A DNA stretch of 64,000 nt, taken from the NCBI RefSeq assembly GCF_028748065.1, contig NZ_CP118166.1:1193501-1257500 (forward strand). Reading direction: 5' to 3'. The notes beneath the pieces were generated by a model. The model made no database searches. It was not told where the DNA came from and worked only from the letters and a program-made list of their open reading frames with translations. The first letter of the stretch is position 1. Each line of letters starts with the position of its first letter. The position numbers and the translations under genes are program-made. Source of the DNA: Hyphococcus flavus. Its GTDB lineage: Bacteria; Pseudomonadota; Alphaproteobacteria; Caulobacterales; Parvularculaceae. Of the stretch, positions 8,825 through 18,320 are shown in pieces.

Positions 8825-9376
8825 TCAGGACGCCAGCGGGGCCTCAAGATCAATGATCTGCGCCTCGAAACCGCATGCTGACACGAATGCCTTGAGGTCG
8901 GACGGCGCGATCGCGGTCGAAGCGGTGTTTTCAAGGGGATGAAACCAGACCGGATCACAGGCCAGGAGCGCTGTGTCGAGGATTACGGAGGAAAGCGCCG
9001 CCGCGCTTTTATTGATCAGCGTAAAAGGTGTCACCGCGCCGGGAATGACCCCGAGGGTTTCAGTCATCAACGCCGGCTTGCCGAACGACAACCGCCCCTT
9101 CGCGCCGATCCGCTTGCCAAGGCCGACAAGATCGACGCGTGTCTCCCCCAGCGCCACGGCAAGAAAGAGCGATCCTTTTTTGTCTTTCAAAAACAGATTT
9201 TTCGAGTGCCCGCCGGCCCATTGGCGTTTCAGCGCCCGGCCCTGCTCAACCGTAAAAATCGCCTCATGTTCGACCGTCTTGTGGGTGATATTCAACCTGT
9301 CGAGGAAAGCAAAAAGGTCTTCCCGGCTCGCAGCGTCAGGGGCCGGTTGCGGCGCATCGGCGCTCTCTTCGGTCAT
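8825..9376 (-). CDS. YbaK/ProX-type prolyl-tRNA editing deacylase
   Basis: The 183-residue protein is a free-standing YbaK/ProXp-ala-type deacylase that clears mischarged aminoacyl-tRNA, most likely Ala-tRNA(Pro). It shows FLDRLNITHKTVEHEAIFTVEQG, the catalytic-lysine segment GGHSKNLFLKDKKGSLFLAVA, the RLSFGKPALM loop and the substrate-binding GVIPGAVTPFTLINK motif, ending with FHPLENTAST. Length and motif spacing match the family. It lies 60 bases upstream of cnoX on the same strand and could be cotranscribed with it. Specificity between Ala- and Cys-tRNA(Pro) is judged from overall similarity only. Confidence 0.88.
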   Translation of the reverse strand: MTEESADAPQPAPDAASREDLFAFLDRLNITHKTVEHEAIFTVEQGRALKRQWAGGHSKNLFLKDKKGSLFLAVALGETRVDLVGLGKRIGAKGRLSFGKPALMTETLGVIPGAVTPFTLINKSAAALSSVILDTALLACDPVWFHPLENTASTAIAPSDLKAFVSACGFEAQIIDLEAPLAS

Positions 9377-9491
9377 GGGTTAACGCTCCGGCCAGCCAGG
9401 ATGGTTAAGGCGAAATCTTCCGCTTGCAATAGCGCAATCCCTCGTGCATATAGCGGCCCCTGCCGGTCATCAACTACCGGCGGAATAGTGA

Positions 9492-9566
9492 GCGGGCGTA
9501 GCTCAGGGGTAGAGCGAAACCTTGCCAAGGTTTAGGTCGTGCGTTCGAATCGCATCGCCCGCTCCA
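9492..9566 (+). tRNA. tRNA-Gly (GCC anticodon)
   Basis: The 75-base sequence folds as a standard cloverleaf. The acceptor stem pairs GCGGGCG with CGCCCGC, the D-arm is GCTC...GAGC, the anticodon stem pairs AAACC with GGTTT around the loop TTGCCAA, and the T-arm contains TTCGAAT. The anticodon is GCC, reading GGC/GGT glycine codons. The terminal CCA is encoded at 9564-9566. The AT-rich accessory patch begins about 280 bases downstream, and tRNA genes are common integration sites; I did not find a duplicated tRNA end. Confidence 0.97.
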
Positions 9567-9727
9567 ATTTTCTTCAGGACATTTGTTCAGTGTTTCGTTG
9601 GCGGTCTGCCCGTGGTTTCAAGGGGCACGCCCGCCGGTCCGATCGACGCATAGTCCGTCGTCTTGCCGCCTGTCCCGGACCCCGATCCGGGGTTCGTCAC
9701 GTCGTCCATAAAGAGTGAGGCGGATCT

Positions 9728-9755
9728 GAATGATTGGTGTGGGACCCCATCATTC
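9728..9755. repeat. Short inverted repeat downstream of tRNA-Gly
   Basis: GAATGAT at 9728-9734 is the exact reverse complement of ATCATTC at 9749-9755, with a G/C-rich 14-base loop. There is no T-run, so a factor-independent terminator is unlikely. The rest of 9567-9842 shows no gene. The role is unknown. Confidence 0.4.
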
Positions 9756-9842
9756 AAACCGAACACCTCGTGTTAAAGCTGTATTCAACATGGAAGAGGC
9801 GTGGCAATCGAACTCCGCATAGTTCGAATTTTGACTAGACTA

Positions 9843-10310
9843 CTATAACCAAGCGACAGTTTTGTATTTTAAAGCTGAAAATGCTCGCTGCTGATCTTGG
9901 GTAGGAAATGCCCATCCATATACTGACAGCGACGCCAGAATATCTCCGCCTACTATTTCCAACGAACCACGGCCCGCTAACAACCTTATACCTGTTGTAA
10001 TTATATACCCCGCTTCATGAATAGTTAAACGTTCAGCACCCTGAATGTTTATTTTTTTAAATGGAAGTTTCTTTTCTTTTTCCAACGTAACATCTGTTAG
10101 AGATAACGTCAGTATATCAATTTCGAAGCAACCTCCGAAATTAGTAGGTGTCGATTGCACTAGCAGCCTATTTGGAAAACCAAAATCAAAGATAAGGCTA
10201 TCTATTTTGTTGTGATTTAATCGTCTTTCAGCGAGCCCAACCAGCGGATTATCAAAAAGCTTGGTTAGTGCGACAGAATTTTCACCAATTGCTTTAATCA
10301 GTTCCACCAT
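9843..10310 (-). CDS. Hypothetical protein in AT-rich accessory patch
   Basis: The product is about 155 residues and I do not recognise it. It is soluble, with alternating beta-rich segments such as SLIFDFGFPNRLLV, CFEIDILTLSLTDVTLE and AGYIITTGIRLLAG, and no signal peptide. The start at 10310 has GGAG upstream; an earlier ATG at 10325 lacks one. Base composition is clearly more AT-rich than the neighbourhood, pointing to horizontal origin. It is the last of three minus-strand units starting with the Rhs remnant, a position typical of immunity genes in Rhs cassettes. That role is inference. Confidence 0.55.
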   Translation of the reverse strand: MVELIKAIGENSVALTKLFDNPLVGLAERRLNHNKIDSLIFDFGFPNRLLVQSTPTNFGGCFEIDILTLSLTDVTLEKEKKLPFKKINIQGAERLTIHEAGYIITTGIRLLAGRGSLEIVGGDILASLSVYGWAFPTQDQQRAFSALKYKTVAWL

Positions 10311-10357
10311 GAGGACTCGCTCCATTTATAGCGTATGGCGCTAACGCTTGATGCGTC

Positions 10358-10822
10358 CTATCTTGCTTGCCGAAAAGTGAGATAAGTTTGATAAAAATCA
10401 AATAAGTAATCTGGGACGGTCTGGCGTTCAATTTGAAAATATTGCTCTTTAATTGACTCATCGGCGAAATAAGAATCCTCCATAAGATCAATCATGCGAT
10501 TTAATATTCGCTTGATGCTATCTGACAACTTGTTCGCTTCGATAGCTTTTCTGGCAGTTTCCATACGCACCTTCATATCGTCAGGTTTAGTCAACTTGTG
10601 CGGCGCCGTAAATCCAACAATTTGTATTATGAGAAATATTAAAACACTTTCTCGCTTCTTGATTTTTCCAGCGCGCACATCATCTACTAATTTGAACATA
10701 AACCTATTCATGTCTTGCATCTCTTTTTCTTTATTCCCCTTGAGGTCGGCAACCCACAAAGCCTTTCCTAGTTCGCAAGCTTCAATTGCTAACTGTTCGT
10801 ATTTATTGTTGGTATTCGTCAT
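10358..10822 (-). CDS. Hypothetical helical protein in AT-rich accessory patch
   Basis: The 154-residue product is strongly helical and charged, with many Lys and Glu (NKEKEMQDMNRFMFKLVDDV, RAGKIKKRES), one hydrophobic stretch (VLIFLIIQIVGF) and a C-terminal YLFDFYQTYLTF segment. I do not recognise a family. It is AT-rich compared with flanking genes and sits directly downstream of the Rhs remnant on the same strand, so an immunity-type role is possible but unproven. The single hydrophobic segment is too polar-flanked to call a confident membrane helix. Confidence 0.55.
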   Translation of the reverse strand: MTNTNNKYEQLAIEACELGKALWVADLKGNKEKEMQDMNRFMFKLVDDVRAGKIKKRESVLIFLIIQIVGFTAPHKLTKPDDMKVRMETARKAIEANKLSDSIKRILNRMIDLMEDSYFADESIKEQYFQIERQTVPDYLFDFYQTYLTFRQAR

Positions 10823-10884
10823 GATTTTACAAGTTGCTTAATTTAAGCCTTCTGGTTGGGCTGGCAGAGTTACCCCTTCAAACA

Positions 10885-11350
10885 TCAAATAAATGACTCC
10901 CAAACCATTTCCGTATGTTTATTGCTGCGAGAGCCCTCCTGACTTTGCTCGTTCTTTTCTTCATCGCTCGTCCCTTTCTCAATTTCACCACTTCTTGTTT
11001 CTGTTGAAACACCTGGGATTGGATGCAGCTTAACATCCCCACAGGACGGCGCTGCTCCTGCAGGGCTTCCTTCACCAGCCAATCCTTTACGGCCAGCGCT
11101 ATCATTGAATATGAATTTGTCGATAGCTACAGCCGCTGATCCTATAATCAATGCGGCTTTTCAATTGCCGTTGCCGCCGACGCAACAGCATCACCACATG
11201 CAGGGTTCAGACAAGCCGCTAAGACCGCAATTTCCCTGTTGGGATCCGTCATTTTCACCGGATCGTTAGCGACGCAAGCGTAAAGGTTCAGTCGGTCCTG
11301 ATAATCGATTGGATCGGTTAAGTAGAACCTACGATCAGCGTGTCATAGTA
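10885..11350 (-). pseudogene. Rhs-repeat core remnant with frameshifts
   Basis: On the minus strand, from about 11327, the frame encodes RFYLTDPIDYQDRLNLYA followed by CVANDPVKMTDPNREI. This is an unmistakable match to the Rhs-repeat-associated core (GRFLSxDPIGY...NLYAYVxNDPVxxxDPxG). Just upstream, in another frame, are YYD and LIVG, the expected residues before RF, so a one-base frameshift lies near 11328. The frame stops at 11148 just after a short A-run, and a different frame (KAALIIGSAAVAIDKF) continues it to 10885, implying a second frameshift. The 5' part of the Rhs gene is absent. The tip after the core has no recognisable toxin domain. This is a decayed fragment of a polymorphic toxin gene. 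Confidence 0.75.
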
Positions 11351-11456
11351 AGGGGCCTTTATGTGTCGGCTTGAGTGCGCCCAGCGTGGCGAGCCATTTT
11401 ATCGGGCCCCCAACCCCGATGTGCATGCATCCCTCACCCGTCATCAGGGCTGAACT

Positions 11457-14222
11457 TTACCGCAGCTTGTTGCCGTCCAGATCCCAAATTTCGACAGACT
11501 CCAGCCCAAGCGAGCGTAACGGCTGTTCGATCTCATCAAGATCGCCGACAACAATCCAGGTAAAAGTCGCTGGCTGAAAGACCTGACGCGCCGCCGCCTC
11601 AATGTCGCTGAGGGCAAGGCTTTCAAACTGCTGTTTCAGCGTCGCAGGATAATCCAGCGGCCTGCCATAACGCAGGCTGGAAAGCATGGATGACATGACC
11701 GCTCCGCCAGTTTCATAGTTGCCGGGCAATGATTTGACATTCAGCGCCACGACATCGCTCAACTCTTCGCCCGTCGCCGGCGCGCTCGTCAGGAACCGCC
11801 CGATCTCATTGCGCATTTCAGTAAGCGCTTCGGCTGTCTTGTCCGTCTGAACCGGCGCATAGGCGATCACCGGGCGCTGCCCCTTGGCGCCGACAAGAAA
11901 AGTAAAGGCGCCATAGGCCCAGCTTTTATCCTCGCGCAAATTCATGTTGATGCGGGACGTAAACTGGCCGCCGAGAATATCGTTCATCGCCGTGATGGCG
12001 GGATCATTTGGCGCAGACGAAGACGGCGCCAGTCTGCCGCCCATGATGATTGATTGCGGCGATCCCGGCTTGTCGATCAAGATAAGCCGGTTGTTAGTTG
12101 CATTCGCGACATTCGCAATCGCCTTTTCCGGCACGTCAGTCGTCGACGCCCACCTTCTCAGCGCCCTTTCAAGTTCAGGCTTGATTTCAGCGAGAGTCGT
12201 ATCGCCAACAACGACAATGGAGGCATTGGACGGCTGCAACCACGTGGCGTGAAACGCCAGCAGATCGTCTCGCGTGATGGATTGTATAGAATCCGCCGTC
12301 CCCGATCCCGTGTAGGGAATGCCATAAGCATGGCTTGATCCATACAGCGCAGGAGGCAGAAGGCGCAGCGCAAGCTGCACGGGCTGCGCCTGTTCTTGCG
12401 CGATGCCGGCGAGCCATTGTTTGCGCAGACGGTCAATTTCCTTTTGGTCGAACGCAGGATTCATGATCACGTCAGCATAAAGCGCAAGCGACGCCCGGAG
12501 ATTTGATTTCAGAGCCGACAAGGAAACGCTTGACGTATCCAACGTTGAAGATGTGCCGATAATGGCGCCAAGATTTTCCGCCTCCTCAGCAATCGCAAGG
12601 GCTGAACGCCGCTGCGTACCCTCGTCAAGCATTGCAAGCGTATAGGACGAAACACCAAGCTTGCCGCCCTGGTCGGCCGCATAACCAGCGTCGAAAACGG
12701 TTGCTATATTAACAACCGGCACCGTTGGCCGGTTGGCGACATAAAGTTTCACGCCATTTGAAAGCACATCGGTTTCGACTTCCGGAAACGACAGGTCTGG
12801 CGTCGATGTCGGGAATGGCAAGCTCGCGCGATCAGGCGATATATCCGTAGAAGAATATGCCGGATACGGTTTAACAATAACCTGATGGTAACCGTCGCTC
12901 AGCCATTTCTTGGCCGCTGCCTGTACATCGGCAGGCGTCGCCGCCTCAATCCATGGCAAGAACGTATTTGTGATAAATAGCGGGTCATCGGCGTAAAGCT
13001 CCCCCTGACCGAGAATACCGGCGATACCGTCATCTCCGCTGACGCTTTCGATGCCGCGAATAAGCGATGCCCTATAGTCGGTCTTGATACGGTTGAGCTC
13101 TGCAGGCGTGGGCCCTTCGCTGATGAGCCTATCAATGATTGTGTTGACTTCCTGCTCTACGCCGTCGATGGCGACGCCATCGCGCGCGTCGACAGTAACA
13201 GCGAACATACTGGCTAACTGCTGTACGTTTACATAAGAATATGCGCTAGTGGCGATTTGCTTGTCATAGACAAGCGATCCAAAAAGCCGCGAATTTTTAC
13301 CGCCGCCGAGCACAGCCGCCGCCAGCTCCAGCATGGCGCGGTCTTTGTCGAGACGGCCTGGAACCGCCCATTGCCGCGTCAAACGCTCTTGCGGAACCTT
13401 GTCGTACATCGTTTCCGACGTGTTTTTCCGCCGGTCAGGAACGAAACTGTCCCAAACCGTCAGCGGCGGGCCGGAAGGGGTTTCGCCAAAGTATTTCTCA
13501 ACAAGGGGCCTTGCCTCATCGGCGTTAATGTCGCCCGCCAGAACCAGAACCGTATTCGCAGCGCCATAATACGTATTAAACCATTGATGAACGTCCTCCA
13601 GCGACGCTGCGTTCAAATCTTCCATCGAGCCGATAGTTGAATGACGATAGGGATGACCGGCGGGAAATAACCCTTCAAGAATTCTGTACCCTACTCTGCC
13701 GTAGGGCTGGTTATCGCCTTGACGTTTTTCGTTTTGCACGACCCCGCGCTGCTCATCGAGTTTCTCTTGCGTCACCGCGCCCAAGAGATTTCCCATGCGA
13801 TCGGACTCCATCCATAAGGCGAGTTCAAGAGCAGGCGTCGGCACAGTCTCATAATAAACGGTCCGGTCAAACCAGGTGTTGCCGTTCACTGACGTGGCGC
13901 CGACCTGTTCAAGCGGCTTGAAAAATTCTCCGTCATAATTTTCAGAACCGTTGTACATGAGATGCTCAAAAAGATGGGCGAAGCCGGTTCGCCCCTCAGG
14001 CTCATCTCTCGACCCCACGCCATACCATATGTTTACGGCGACAATGGGCGCCTTGCGATCTTCATGAACGATCACCCTCAAACCATTATCCAGAGTAAAC
14101 TTCTCGTAGGTGAGTTCCAGATCATTGGCGTTCGCAGAAGCTGAAAGTCCAACCACCAGAGTAGCTATCGCCGTTATGATGAACTTACCCAAACGGCAGC
14201 ATGTATTTGTCGCACTTTTCAT
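11457..14222 (-). CDS. Exported M16 family zinc metallopeptidase
   Basis: The product is about 921 residues from the ATG at 14222, which has AGGGGTGAGG upstream; an earlier in-frame start adds 12 residues. A signal peptide (FIITAIATLVVGLSASANA) directs it to the periplasm. The first M16 domain has the inverted zinc motif HLFEH in GFAHLFEHLMYNGSENY, and the downstream zinc glutamate in GVVQNEKRQGDNQPYGR. The second half (from about residue 490) is the inactive M16-C repeat, starting LSNGVKLYVANRPTVPVV. The two-domain length fits pitrilysin-like processing peptidases that degrade short peptides. It heads a block of exported peptidases. Confidence 0.93.
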   Translation of the reverse strand: MKSATNTCCRLGKFIITAIATLVVGLSASANANDLELTYEKFTLDNGLRVIVHEDRKAPIVAVNIWYGVGSRDEPEGRTGFAHLFEHLMYNGSENYDGEFFKPLEQVGATSVNGNTWFDRTVYYETVPTPALELALWMESDRMGNLLGAVTQEKLDEQRGVVQNEKRQGDNQPYGRVGYRILEGLFPAGHPYRHSTIGSMEDLNAASLEDVHQWFNTYYGAANTVLVLAGDINADEARPLVEKYFGETPSGPPLTVWDSFVPDRRKNTSETMYDKVPQERLTRQWAVPGRLDKDRAMLELAAAVLGGGKNSRLFGSLVYDKQIATSAYSYVNVQQLASMFAVTVDARDGVAIDGVEQEVNTIIDRLISEGPTPAELNRIKTDYRASLIRGIESVSGDDGIAGILGQGELYADDPLFITNTFLPWIEAATPADVQAAAKKWLSDGYHQVIVKPYPAYSSTDISPDRASLPFPTSTPDLSFPEVETDVLSNGVKLYVANRPTVPVVNIATVFDAGYAADQGGKLGVSSYTLAMLDEGTQRRSALAIAEEAENLGAIIGTSSTLDTSSVSLSALKSNLRASLALYADVIMNPAFDQKEIDRLRKQWLAGIAQEQAQPVQLALRLLPPALYGSSHAYGIPYTGSGTADSIQSITRDDLLAFHATWLQPSNASIVVVGDTTLAEIKPELERALRRWASTTDVPEKAIANVANATNNRLILIDKPGSPQSIIMGGRLAPSSSAPNDPAITAMNDILGGQFTSRINMNLREDKSWAYGAFTFLVGAKGQRPVIAYAPVQTDKTAEALTEMRNEIGRFLTSAPATGEELSDVVALNVKSLPGNYETGGAVMSSMLSSLRYGRPLDYPATLKQQFESLALSDIEAAARQVFQPATFTWIVVGDLDEIEQPLRSLGLESVEIWDLDGNKLR

Positions 14223-14374
14223 GGCCTCACCCCTGGCAATTAGTGTTATTTTGTTCACTTTTACGCATTTTTTTGAATACGTAAAGGGCGGTATGGCTGT
14301 GTATCACCGGCGTCTCACAGTCATGTGATTGTCAGCCACGCGAGTGCCGAGAGCAGCCCGAAAAACAACCAATA

Positions 14375-15601
14375 TCAATTGGCTGACGCCGATATGACGG
14401 CTATAGATTCACGCATTAAATCATTGTGGTAGGTTGTATATTGCGTATCAATCGTATTGATCATCATACTGAGCGCCACATCATGAGACGGTAAATACTC
14501 GGTCACGGATATGTACCCGAGCATGTAACCTCTGTGAAAATAGCGCTCTCCCAGCCTCTCGTCGGACAAGTGCTGTATGCCCGGCCCATACCCCGCCTGT
14601 AACGTTTCGATAGCGCGCGCATCAATGTTTGACCGCTGAACATCAAGATAGTCCCCGGATATCGCCTCACCGCCAAACCAGGCCCTCGCCCAAAGGGCAA
14701 GGTCGCCTGCCGTGCTCACATAACCGCCGCCGCCCCATTCAAACTCCGGGTCGTAAACAAACACGCCATCGTCAGTCAGGGATTTTTCCGGAACACCGCC
14801 AAATGCATCCCGATAGGGCGCAGGAATATAACCCGCCGCTATGTTTTTCATCTCCCGCTTTTGCGGAGCTATGTCATTCAAATTGAGTGGCGTCAGGAAT
14901 TTTTCTTGCACGAAAACTTCCAGCGATTGGCCGGAAACCTCTTCGACAATGAGCGCGACAAGCACGTAACTCACATCCGTGTAATGAAACCCTTCTCCTG
15001 CCGGAAACGACGGCGCCGTACCGCTGACCGCTTTTGCGTAATCTTCATGAGTAACGCCCAGTGAGGACAGCGTTTTATCTTCTGCAATCGCCTGATTGAA
15101 CAGTGCAAGCATCTCGGGATCAGCGATATAATCCGTCGCTACACCTGACGTGTGCGTCAAGAGGTGACCAATCGTGATATCATCGGCATTAGGCCAATCA
15201 CCAAACCAAGACTTATCGCCAAGCCATCGCATGGCCTTGTCGTCATAGTCTATTGCGCCTTCCATCATGAGCGAAAGCGCGGCAGCGGCGACGAATGTTT
15301 TTCCGATACTGCCTGCCGGCATCCGGTGCGTATCGTCCATCGCTATATCCTGCTCGAGATCGGCAAGCCCGCTCGCCGCCTCGCAAAGCGTTCCATCGGG
15401 TAAAGAGAGTGCCGCCGTCGCGCCAGGAAAGCCCGCCGTCAATTGTATGCCCTCGAGTTTTGCCTGGAATGCTGCACAGATCTTGCCGGAATCTGCATCA
15501 CTTGCGGTTGCCTCTCGCTCGACTGCGCAGGCTGAAACAAGCACGGCTGAAACAATAAACCCGCACAGGCCCGACAATGGTGGTCTGAAATTCGCCGCCA
15601 T
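14375..15601 (-). CDS. Beta-lactamase-fold serine hydrolase lipoprotein
   Basis: The product of about 408 residues begins with a lipoprotein signal (FIVSAVLVSAC), giving a predicted lipid-anchored cysteine. The catalytic domain belongs to the class C beta-lactamase/D-aminopeptidase clan: SxxK in AGSIGKTFVAAAALSL, the second motif around HYTDVSYVLVALIVEE, and late PGIQHLSDERLGERYFHRGYMLGY. These enzymes hydrolyse esters, D-amino acid peptides or peptidoglycan fragments, and only rarely beta-lactams. I chose the ATG at 15601; a GTG at 15637 would overlap the end of the upstream M28 gene. The gene follows that M28 peptidase and is probably cotranscribed with it. Confidence 0.88.
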   Translation of the reverse strand: MAANFRPPLSGLCGFIVSAVLVSACAVEREATASDADSGKICAAFQAKLEGIQLTAGFPGATAALSLPDGTLCEAASGLADLEQDIAMDDTHRMPAGSIGKTFVAAAALSLMMEGAIDYDDKAMRWLGDKSWFGDWPNADDITIGHLLTHTSGVATDYIADPEMLALFNQAIAEDKTLSSLGVTHEDYAKAVSGTAPSFPAGEGFHYTDVSYVLVALIVEEVSGQSLEVFVQEKFLTPLNLNDIAPQKREMKNIAAGYIPAPYRDAFGGVPEKSLTDDGVFVYDPEFEWGGGGYVSTAGDLALWARAWFGGEAISGDYLDVQRSNIDARAIETLQAGYGPGIQHLSDERLGERYFHRGYMLGYISVTEYLPSHDVALSMMINTIDTQYTTYHNDLMRESIAVISASAN

Positions 15602-15626
15602 TTTCGTCCACCGCTCATTTGTAGTG

Positions 15627-17267
15627 TTATTGCGCACGCATACGGTCCCTTAGTTCACGAAATGGAAGATCGTATCGCCAGTTGGGAAACCGGTAACTGT
15701 TGGCGAGGGAAAGCCCGGCGTCAAAAAATACACGCGTATCTTCTTCAATACCGGCCATATCCCAGGTTTCCGCGTCATACTCGTCAGCCGGCTTGTGATA
15801 TTTGGTCGTAACGTACTCGCCGTATTTTGCCGCCAAAGGACTGTCTTCAGACCACTTGCTCATATCGGGAGCGCCTACAGCGAAGATCGACGGAATGCCC
15901 GCTTCTGCGAATGGATGCGCGTCATTGCGGTAAAAAGCGCCAACCTCAGGGTTACCATCACCTTGTAAAACGCGGCCAATCCGCGATGCAGCACGCTCAA
16001 ACTCGTCCTGAATTTCAGAAAAATCCAATCCCACGATCGTCATGGCGTCAAAAGAGCCAAAAGGAAAATGTGTATCCATATTCAGGACAGCGACGATGTT
16101 TTTATGCGCGCAAAGCGGTTCTCTTACGAGATGTTTGGCCCCAAGCAGACCTTTTTCTTCTGCTGTCGTCGCAACGACATAGACTGAACGGCGCGGCGGC
16201 TGGGGCAACATTGCATAAGCTTCAGCAAGCTCGATCATTGCCGCTGTGCCAGTCGCGTTATCAACAGCGCCGTTAAAAATCTGGTCGCCTTCCACGTCTT
16301 TATTGACGCCGACATGATCCCAATGCGCCGTGTATATTACACACTCGTCCGGCGCTTCACTTCCTTCTATTTTTGCTACGACATTGTGCGAAACATACCG
16401 GCGCACCTTTCCGCCATAGGTCGTGTGCGCTTGCGCATCGAGCGAAATTAGTTGACCGCTCTGTTCATTTGCCGCCGCCGTCGCCGCGGCATAATCGACG
16501 CCAGCAAAGTCGAACAACGCCATGGTCGCAGGTTCGCTCATCTGGATGGAAATGTCTGGCAACTCAGACTTGTCAGTGGAAGCGAGAAAAGATTGCGTTG
16601 CGCCAGCACCACCCGATTGCATCAGCGTCCAGGGCCAGCCTGCACTTTCTTGCGTATGGATAAGGATGACGCCGGCAGCACCATGGGAGGCTGCAAGTGC
16701 GTACTTCTTGTCCTGATGATAATGCGGCGTCAGTTGCCGGCCCATGAAATAATCGTCATCGCCTTCGCGGCTTGGCTCTCCGCGCATAACAATAACTATC
16801 GCGCCTTCGACATCTGCGTTTTTGTAGTCATCCCAGCCATACTCAGGCGCCGTAATGCCATATCCTGCGAAAATCAGCTTGGCGCCATCAATTGACCCTT
16901 TGCCGTCTGCATTTCCGTCGAACGTTACGAAATCATCGAATGCCGCAAACTCTTTGGTTTGTCCGGCTTTTGTGACCGACAGGGAAAAATCGTTATCTCG
17001 CGTGACCTCGATTAACGGAACGTCCTGCGTGTATTTCCCGTTGACGCCACCGCGCGCTCCAGATTTTTTGAATGCGTCAACAAGGTAGGAAACTGTTTTT
17101 TCCTCGCCCTCTCCGCCGGGTGCGCGACCGAGAAATGCATCAGACGACAAGACCTCGATATGTTTAGCGAGATCTTCTCCCGTGATGGAATGATATGCTG
17201 TGTCGTCTGCCACAGCGCCGGTTACCCCGGCAAAAACCACCAATGACGATAAAATTAGGTTACGCAT
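15627..17267 (-). CDS. Exported M28 family aminopeptidase
   Basis: The product is about 546 residues from the ATG at 17267, chosen because GGAAGGAAG lies immediately upstream. It has a signal peptide (LILSSLVVFAGVTGAVA), a protease-associated insert (about 120-270, with KLIFAGYGITAPEYGWDDY and AASHGAAGVILIH) and a C-terminal M28 domain. Zinc ligands are visible in YTAHWDHVG, FNGAVDNATGTAAMIE, TTAEEKGLLGA, LNMDTHF and the final TKYHKPADEYDAE. This is the usual architecture of secreted Zn aminopeptidases. It probably forms an operon with the serine hydrolase gene, and the M16 gene lies further downstream on the same strand. Confidence 0.92.
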   Translation of the reverse strand: MRNLILSSLVVFAGVTGAVADDTAYHSITGEDLAKHIEVLSSDAFLGRAPGGEGEEKTVSYLVDAFKKSGARGGVNGKYTQDVPLIEVTRDNDFSLSVTKAGQTKEFAAFDDFVTFDGNADGKGSIDGAKLIFAGYGITAPEYGWDDYKNADVEGAIVIVMRGEPSREGDDDYFMGRQLTPHYHQDKKYALAASHGAAGVILIHTQESAGWPWTLMQSGGAGATQSFLASTDKSELPDISIQMSEPATMALFDFAGVDYAAATAAANEQSGQLISLDAQAHTTYGGKVRRYVSHNVVAKIEGSEAPDECVIYTAHWDHVGVNKDVEGDQIFNGAVDNATGTAAMIELAEAYAMLPQPPRRSVYVVATTAEEKGLLGAKHLVREPLCAHKNIVAVLNMDTHFPFGSFDAMTIVGLDFSEIQDEFERAASRIGRVLQGDGNPEVGAFYRNDAHPFAEAGIPSIFAVGAPDMSKWSEDSPLAAKYGEYVTTKYHKPADEYDAETWDMAGIEEDTRVFFDAGLSLANSYRFPNWRYDLPFRELRDRMRAQ

Positions 17268-17501
17268 TTCTTCCTTCCAATCACGCCAAAACATGCGGTA
17301 GTGATACGCCACCGCCATCTTCCTGTTCAAATTTTTATTGATTGTTTAACAGTTGGCTGATTAGGCGACAAGAAAATTGCGGCGAGCCGAGCTTATTCAT
17401 CGGGGAACGCCCGTGGCGATTGCCTAAACTCTCTCAAATTTGCGCGTTGTGTCTTTTCGGCAATCACTTTAAATTCCAAAAAACACAGCAGGATCAAACA
17501 C

Positions 17502-18095
17502 ATGCGCAAGAAACCCGCCCCTTCCGGACAAAAAATCTCGACTAAGCCTTACTGGATCACACGAAAAGATCAGATTACGTGCCTCGCCTCTGCTGTTCGT
17601 TTGGACATATTAGACCACTTGGTTGGCGCAGGTCCGATGTCGATCAAGGAACTCGCTTATGAGATCGGCATGAAGCCGTCGGCGCTTTATCACCACTTCG
17701 CACAGCTTCAGGAGGTCGATCTGATTTTTGAATCAGGCACGCGGATCGTGAACCGCAAGTCTGAAAAGCTCTACGCGACGCCTTCAAGGAAAATGCGCTT
17801 GCTGAAAGCCTTGGGCGATCCCTCGCATGCGGAAGAAATGCAATTGATCGTGAGCGCGCTCGCACGCCGTATTGATCGCGAATTTGCTGACGGACTAGAC
17901 AACGAAGACCGTAAAACAAGCGGTGTCGGCAGGAATCTCGGCTTTTATCGCGCCATGAACCGGCCCAGCAAAGCCACGCTTCGTGAAATCAACAAGAAAC
18001 TTGATGAAATAGCGGATCTGCTTTGGGAAGAAAAAGACCCGAACCAGCCGATGATATCGCTTTCCTGGGTGATGGCGCCGTTAGAAACGGACTGA
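17502..18095 (+). CDS. HTH (ArsR-like) transcriptional regulator, peptidase-block paralogue 1
   Basis: The 197-residue protein has an N-terminal winged-helix DNA-binding domain: RLDILDHLVGAGPMSIKELAYEIG then MKPSALYHHFAQLQEVDLI, resembling ArsR/HTH_20 regulators. The C-terminal half (about 100-197) has no known ligand domain but is shared with the regulator at 22752-23402, including the PSALYHH recognition helix and the C-terminal NKKLDEIADLLWEE / VMAP segments. It reads away from the M28 operon and toward the S9 peptidase gene, so it may control either. No cysteine-rich metal site is visible, arguing against metal sensing. Confidence 0.8.
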   Translation: MRKKPAPSGQKISTKPYWITRKDQITCLASAVRLDILDHLVGAGPMSIKELAYEIGMKPSALYHHFAQLQEVDLIFESGTRIVNRKSEKLYATPSRKMRLLKALGDPSHAEEMQLIVSALARRIDREFADGLDNEDRKTSGVGRNLGFYRAMNRPSKATLREINKKLDEIADLLWEEKDPNQPMISLSWVMAPLETD

Positions 18096-18320
18096 AGCTC
18101 TCGTTCAATTTCCTTACGCTTGCCCGTCTAAGCCTGTTAATTTATTATTAGAATATTGAACAAGGCTGGTGCAGCACCAGTTGCGACAGCATTGGAAATA
18201 TGGACGCTGCTTCCGTTCACCGCTCGTGGCTTGCGATTCATCGCTCCACAATTGCCTTTCTCTGACCGCACCATTCAATAAAGCTACTGGGCGGGAATAC
18301 ATGTAAGATAGGGATCTCTG

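Noticed and set aside
9567-9842. Possible attachment-site duplication after tRNA-Gly
   Set aside because: I looked for a repeat of the tRNA 3' end and found only a shared TTCGAAT heptamer; no credible direct repeat or integrase gene is present.
10885-11105. Alternative 75-residue minus-strand frame in the Rhs tip
   Set aside because: The overlapping frame that continues the Rhs core is better supported; the alternative is basic and lacks family features.
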